Source of the DNA: DRPN01 sp964599235
GTDB taxonomy: Bacteria; Bacteroidota; Bacteroidia; Bacteroidales; VadinHA17
Assembly (NCBI GenBank): GCA_964599235.1
Contig: CAZRDX010000052.1
Coordinates: forward strand, 1 to 64,000
Reading direction: 5' to 3'
Length of the DNA: 64,000 bases
Shown: in pieces, positions 61,125-64,000 of the stretch
Position numbering within the stretch: position 1 is the first letter of the stretch
Layout: every line of letters starts with the position of its first letter
Notes under the pieces: generated by a model
The model's input: only the letters and a program-made list of their open reading frames with translations
What the model was told of the DNA's origin: nothing
Database searches by the model: none
Program-made: the position numbers and the translations under genes

Positions 61125-62240
61125 ATGCCTGAAAAAAGACCTACTGTGTACGAGGAAGTGATCGCGAAAGGTTATTCGCGGCGTGATTTCCTCAAGTTCT
61201 GCGGGATGATGGGGGCTTTGCTGGGTCTGGAGTTCAGCAGTGTGGGTCGCATCGTGAGAGCGATGGAGACCCGTCCCCGTCCGCCCGTATTGTGGCTGCA
61301 TTTCCAGGAGTGCACCTGTTGCAGCGAGTCGTTCATTCGTTCGTCGCACCCCATCGTGGCGGACATCCTGCTCGACAAGGTGTCGCTCGACTACACCGAG
61401 ACGCTGATGGCTGCGGCAGGTCATCAGGCCGAGGCCAACCTCCGCGACACGATGAAGCAATACCATGGGGAATACATCCTGATGGTGGAGGGATCTGTTC
61501 CTGTCAAGGACAAAGCCTATTGCTGCATCGCAGGGCGCACGGCCTACGACATTTTGCAGGAGGCGGCCGAGGGTGCCAAAGCCGTCATTGCATGGGGCAA
61601 CTGTGCCGTGTCGGGCTGTGTACAGGGAGCTGCCCCCAACCCGACGGGGGCCACGCCCGTCCACAAGCTGGTGCGCGGCAAGCCGGTCATCAACGTCCAG
61701 GGTTGCCCGCCCATCGCCGAGGTGATGGCCGGGGTGGTGGTGTATCTCCTGACCTTCAACCGGTTCCCCGACCTCGACGGTCTGGGACGACCGAAAGCCT
61801 TCTTCTCCAGGCGGGTCCACGACACCTGTTATCGTCGTCCCAATTTCGATGCGGGCCTTTTTGTAGAGACCTTCGATGACGAGAACGCCCGCCGGGGCTA
61901 CTGTCTCTACAAGATCGGTTGTCGCGGACCGGTGACCTACAACTCCTGCGGGGTGATGCGCTGGAACGACGGCACCAGCTTCCCCATCCAGTCGGGACAC
62001 CCCTGTATTGGTTGCAGTGAAGCCAATTTCTGGGATAACGGACCTTTCTACAGTCACCTCTCCAGCTTCCCGGGCTTTGGCGTGGAGACCACCGCCGATG
62101 ACATCGGGCTGGCCGTGGGGGCCGTGACCGCTGCGGGCATCACCGCCCATGCCATCGTGACCAACATACGCAAGCGGAAGATGATCCGCAAAGGGATCAT
62201 CCACCCCGAAGAAGAGAATGATGATCAAGAAAGGAGTTAA
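61125..62240 (+). CDS. hyaA: [NiFe] hydrogenase small subunit, membrane-bound uptake type
   Basis: 371 aa. A Tat signal (SRRDFLKFC, residues 18-26) exports the folded heterodimer. Three Fe-S clusters are supported. The proximal cluster region has Cys63, Cys65, Cys66, Cys160, Cys165 and Cys194. The distal cluster has His232, Cys235, Cys260 and Cys266, and the medial [3Fe-4S] cluster Cys275, Cys294 and Cys297. Six cysteines at the proximal site, with the extra ones at 65 (ECTCCSES) and 165 (GNCAVSGC), match the oxygen-tolerant group 1d type. A C-terminal helix (about 325-348) anchors it in the inner membrane. Passes electrons from H2 to cytochrome b. The large-subunit gene follows after 2 bp. 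Confidence 0.96.
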   Translation: MPEKRPTVYEEVIAKGYSRRDFLKFCGMMGALLGLEFSSVGRIVRAMETRPRPPVLWLHFQECTCCSESFIRSSHPIVADILLDKVSLDYTETLMAAAGHQAEANLRDTMKQYHGEYILMVEGSVPVKDKAYCCIAGRTAYDILQEAAEGAKAVIAWGNCAVSGCVQGAAPNPTGATPVHKLVRGKPVINVQGCPPIAEVMAGVVVYLLTFNRFPDLDGLGRPKAFFSRRVHDTCYRRPNFDAGLFVETFDDENARRGYCLYKIGCRGPVTYNSCGVMRWNDGTSFPIQSGHPCIGCSEANFWDNGPFYSHLSSFPGFGVETTADDIGLAVGAVTAAGITAHAIVTNIRKRKMIRKGIIHPEEENDDQERS

Positions 62241-62242
62241 TC

Positions 62243-63961
62243 ATGGCCAAGAGAATTGTTGTCGACCCCATCACACGCATCGAAGGACATCTGCGTATCG
62301 AAGCCGAAGTGCGCGACGGACGCATCGTCGATGCATACAGCTCCGGCACCATGGTGCGGGGCATTGAGAAGATCCTGCGGGGCCGTGACCCCCGCGATGC
62401 CTGGGCATTCACCGAGCGGGTGTGTGGTGTATGCACCACGGTCCATGCCCTGGCCTCGGTACGTTGTGTGGAGGATGCCCTTGACATCGTCGTACCTCCC
62501 AATGCCGAGCTGATCCGCAACCTGATGTTCGTCACCCAGTTCATGCACGACCACGTGGTCCATTTCTACCATCTGCATGCGCTCGACTGGGTGGATCTGA
62601 TCTCTGCGCTGAAGGCCGATCCCGAAGCCACTTCGCAGCTGGCCATGTCGATCTCTCCCTGGCCGAAGAGTTCCCGGGGCTATTTCTCCGACCTGCAGCA
62701 GCGCCTGAAGCGCTTTGTGGAGAGCGGTCAACTGGGTATCTTCCGCAACGGCTACTGGGGCCACAAGGCTTACCGTCTGCCGCCGGAGGTCAACCTGTTA
62801 GGGGTGGCCCACTACCTGGAAGCCCTCGAATGGCAGAAGGAGATCGTCAAGGTCCACACCATCCTGGGAGGAAAGAACCCCCATCCCAATTATCTGGTGG
62901 GCGGTGTGCCCTGTGCCATCAACATCGACGAGGAGAATGCGCTCAACAGCGAACGTCTGGCCATGATCGGCCGGCTGCTGAAGGAGGCGAAAACTTTCGT
63001 CGAGCAGGTTTATGTTCCCGACCTTCTTGCCGTAGCCTCGTATTACAAAGACTGGGGTTCTATTGGCGGAGGACTGACGAACTACCTGGTCTATGGCGAC
63101 CTGCCCACCGCCGGCATCCGTGAGCCGGGGCTTTTCAAGTTCCCCCGCGGCATCATCCTCGACCGCAACCTGAACGAGGTGGTGGAGGTGGATGGCGCCG
63201 AGGCCGAGGAGATCCAGGAGTTCATCGCCCATTCCTGGTACAGCTATCAGGAAGGTGACGAGACAGGCAAGCATCCCTGGGACGGCGAGACCGAGTTCAA
63301 TTTCACCGGTCCCGAGCCGCCTTACGAGCAGCTGAACGTGGAGGGCAAGTACAGCTGGCTGAAGACACCCCGCTGGAAAGGCAAGCCCATGGAGGTAGGG
63401 CCGTTGGCGCGGGTGCTGGTGGGCTATGCTTCGGGTCGCGACGAGTTCCGTGAGGTGGTGGAGATGGCCCTGGAGAAGCTGCAGGTACCGGTGGATGCGC
63501 TCTTCTCGACGCTGGGACGTACGGCCGCCCGCGGGCTGGAGACACTGCTCGTCGCCCGCTGGGCCCGGGAGTTCTACGACCAGCTGCTCAGCAACATCCG
63601 CGCAGGCGACACCCGCACCTTCAACCACGAAAGGTGGGAGCCGCGCATGTGGCCCGCCGAAGCAAAAGGTGTGGGCATGAGCGAAGCTCCCCGGGGAGCC
63701 CTGGCACACTGGATACGTATCCGCGACGGACTCATCGAGAACTATCAGATGGTGGTGCCCAGTACCTGGAATGCCTCACCACGCGACCCGGCAGGACAAC
63801 GCTCCGCTTATGAAGCAGCCCTCATAGACACCCCCGTGGCCGATCCCGAACAACCGCTCGAGATCCTGCGGACGATCCATTCGTTCGATCCCTGTATCGC
63901 CTGCGCCGTCCATCTCTACGACGAGAACGGCACCTACGTCCACCAGGTACAGGTGTTCTGA
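62243..63961 (+). CDS. hyaB: [NiFe] hydrogenase large subunit
   Basis: 572 aa catalytic subunit. The Ni-Fe ligands are Cys61 and Cys64 in RVCGVCTTVHA and Cys551 and Cys554 in DPCIACAVH. The N-terminal VDPITRIEGHLRI is the usual opening. The 15-residue tail after His557 (LYDENGTYVHQVQVF) is the peptide removed by the protease encoded at 58844. There is no signal peptide; export would be by hitchhiking on the Tat signal of the small subunit. Oxidises H2 at the periplasmic face. The overall sequence and partner favour group 1 uptake hydrogenases. It lies 2 bp after the small-subunit gene, so the two are co-translated. Confidence 0.97.
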   Translation: MAKRIVVDPITRIEGHLRIEAEVRDGRIVDAYSSGTMVRGIEKILRGRDPRDAWAFTERVCGVCTTVHALASVRCVEDALDIVVPPNAELIRNLMFVTQFMHDHVVHFYHLHALDWVDLISALKADPEATSQLAMSISPWPKSSRGYFSDLQQRLKRFVESGQLGIFRNGYWGHKAYRLPPEVNLLGVAHYLEALEWQKEIVKVHTILGGKNPHPNYLVGGVPCAINIDEENALNSERLAMIGRLLKEAKTFVEQVYVPDLLAVASYYKDWGSIGGGLTNYLVYGDLPTAGIREPGLFKFPRGIILDRNLNEVVEVDGAEAEEIQEFIAHSWYSYQEGDETGKHPWDGETEFNFTGPEPPYEQLNVEGKYSWLKTPRWKGKPMEVGPLARVLVGYASGRDEFREVVEMALEKLQVPVDALFSTLGRTAARGLETLLVARWAREFYDQLLSNIRAGDTRTFNHERWEPRMWPAEAKGVGMSEAPRGALAHWIRIRDGLIENYQMVVPSTWNASPRDPAGQRSAYEAALIDTPVADPEQPLEILRTIHSFDPCIACAVHLYDENGTYVHQVQVF

Positions 63962-63973
63962 CGGAATCAGCAG

Positions 63974-64000
63974 ATGATCATCTCGGAACACAAAAACCGG
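63974..64000 (+). CDS. Start of a further hydrogenase gene, probably the cytochrome b subunit (partial)
   Basis: An ATG 12 bp after the large-subunit stop opens MIISEHKNR and runs off the window. Membrane-bound hydrogenase operons normally continue with a di-heme cytochrome b (HyaC type), and a short basic-polar cytoplasmic start fits. Only nine codons are visible, so this rests on context. Confidence 0.45.

Noticed and set aside
1..64000. tRNA, rRNA, CRISPR arrays, insertion sequences, integrases, attachment sites
   Set aside because: None seen on reading both strands; repeats found are short intergenic or protein-coding ones, and no transposase or recombinase motifs appear.

Overview
The window comes from a high-GC member of the Bacteroidota, most likely Bacteroidales. 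The evidence is a SusC/SusD outer-membrane pair, many secreted glycosidases with lipoprotein or Sec signals, gene starts without strong Shine-Dalgarno sequences, and candidate promoters of the TTG-N19/20-TAnnTTTG type. I cannot place it to genus. No rRNA, tRNA, CRISPR array, transposase or integrase was seen, and no gene-free stretch exceeds 300 bases.

Layout. (1) 1-2465, minus strand: a secreted repeat-rich surface protein with its own terminator. (2) 2611-3462, minus: an AraC-type regulator divergent from (3). (3) 3620-46226, plus: about 42.6 kb of 24 tightly packed or overlapping genes. They encode an aldolase of the sialate lyase/DHDPS family, a sodium symporter, two BNR sialidase-like proteins, two GH92 mannosidases, GH31, GH2 and GH78 enzymes, a phosphodiesterase, a metallophosphatase, NagB, an Nramp-fold transporter, two FG-GAP proteins, two copies of an unrecognised propeller-plus-helical-domain protein, and a DUF1080/Gfo-Idh-MocA/DUF6807 module. 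(4) 46290-51355, minus: SusD and SusC, converging on (3) at a shared terminator. (5) 51624-57194, plus: a second group with a C45-family hydrolase, an esterase, a short GH31, a ChbG-like deacetylase and a DUF2141 protein. (6) 57199-58722, minus: a DASS/SLC13 transporter. (7) 58844 to the end, plus: a [NiFe] hydrogenase locus with maturation protease, hypC, a sigma-54 activator, a small unknown protein, small and large subunits, and the first codons of what is probably the cytochrome b subunit.

Regions 2-5 read as one polysaccharide utilisation locus. SusC/SusD would import oligosaccharides. Secreted exo-enzymes would remove mannose, rhamnose, alpha-glucosyl or xylosyl and beta-linked sugars and phosphate groups. 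The transporters, aldolase and NagB would handle acidic sugars and amino sugars in the cytoplasm. The substrate is probably a complex, branched, possibly phosphate-bearing glycan, but it cannot be named from sequence alone.

The strongest points for follow-up are these. The propeller-plus-helical-domain paralogs are a candidate new enzyme family. The Nramp-fold transporter lacks all metal ligands. A four-copy 12-bp AT-only-like repeat lies inside the long gene train. A chitobiase-C plus PA14 tail is reused on three enzymes. A near-consensus sigma-54 promoter lies directly after a sigma-54 activator in the hydrogenase locus, and the hydrogenase small subunit carries the six-cysteine signature of oxygen-tolerant enzymes.
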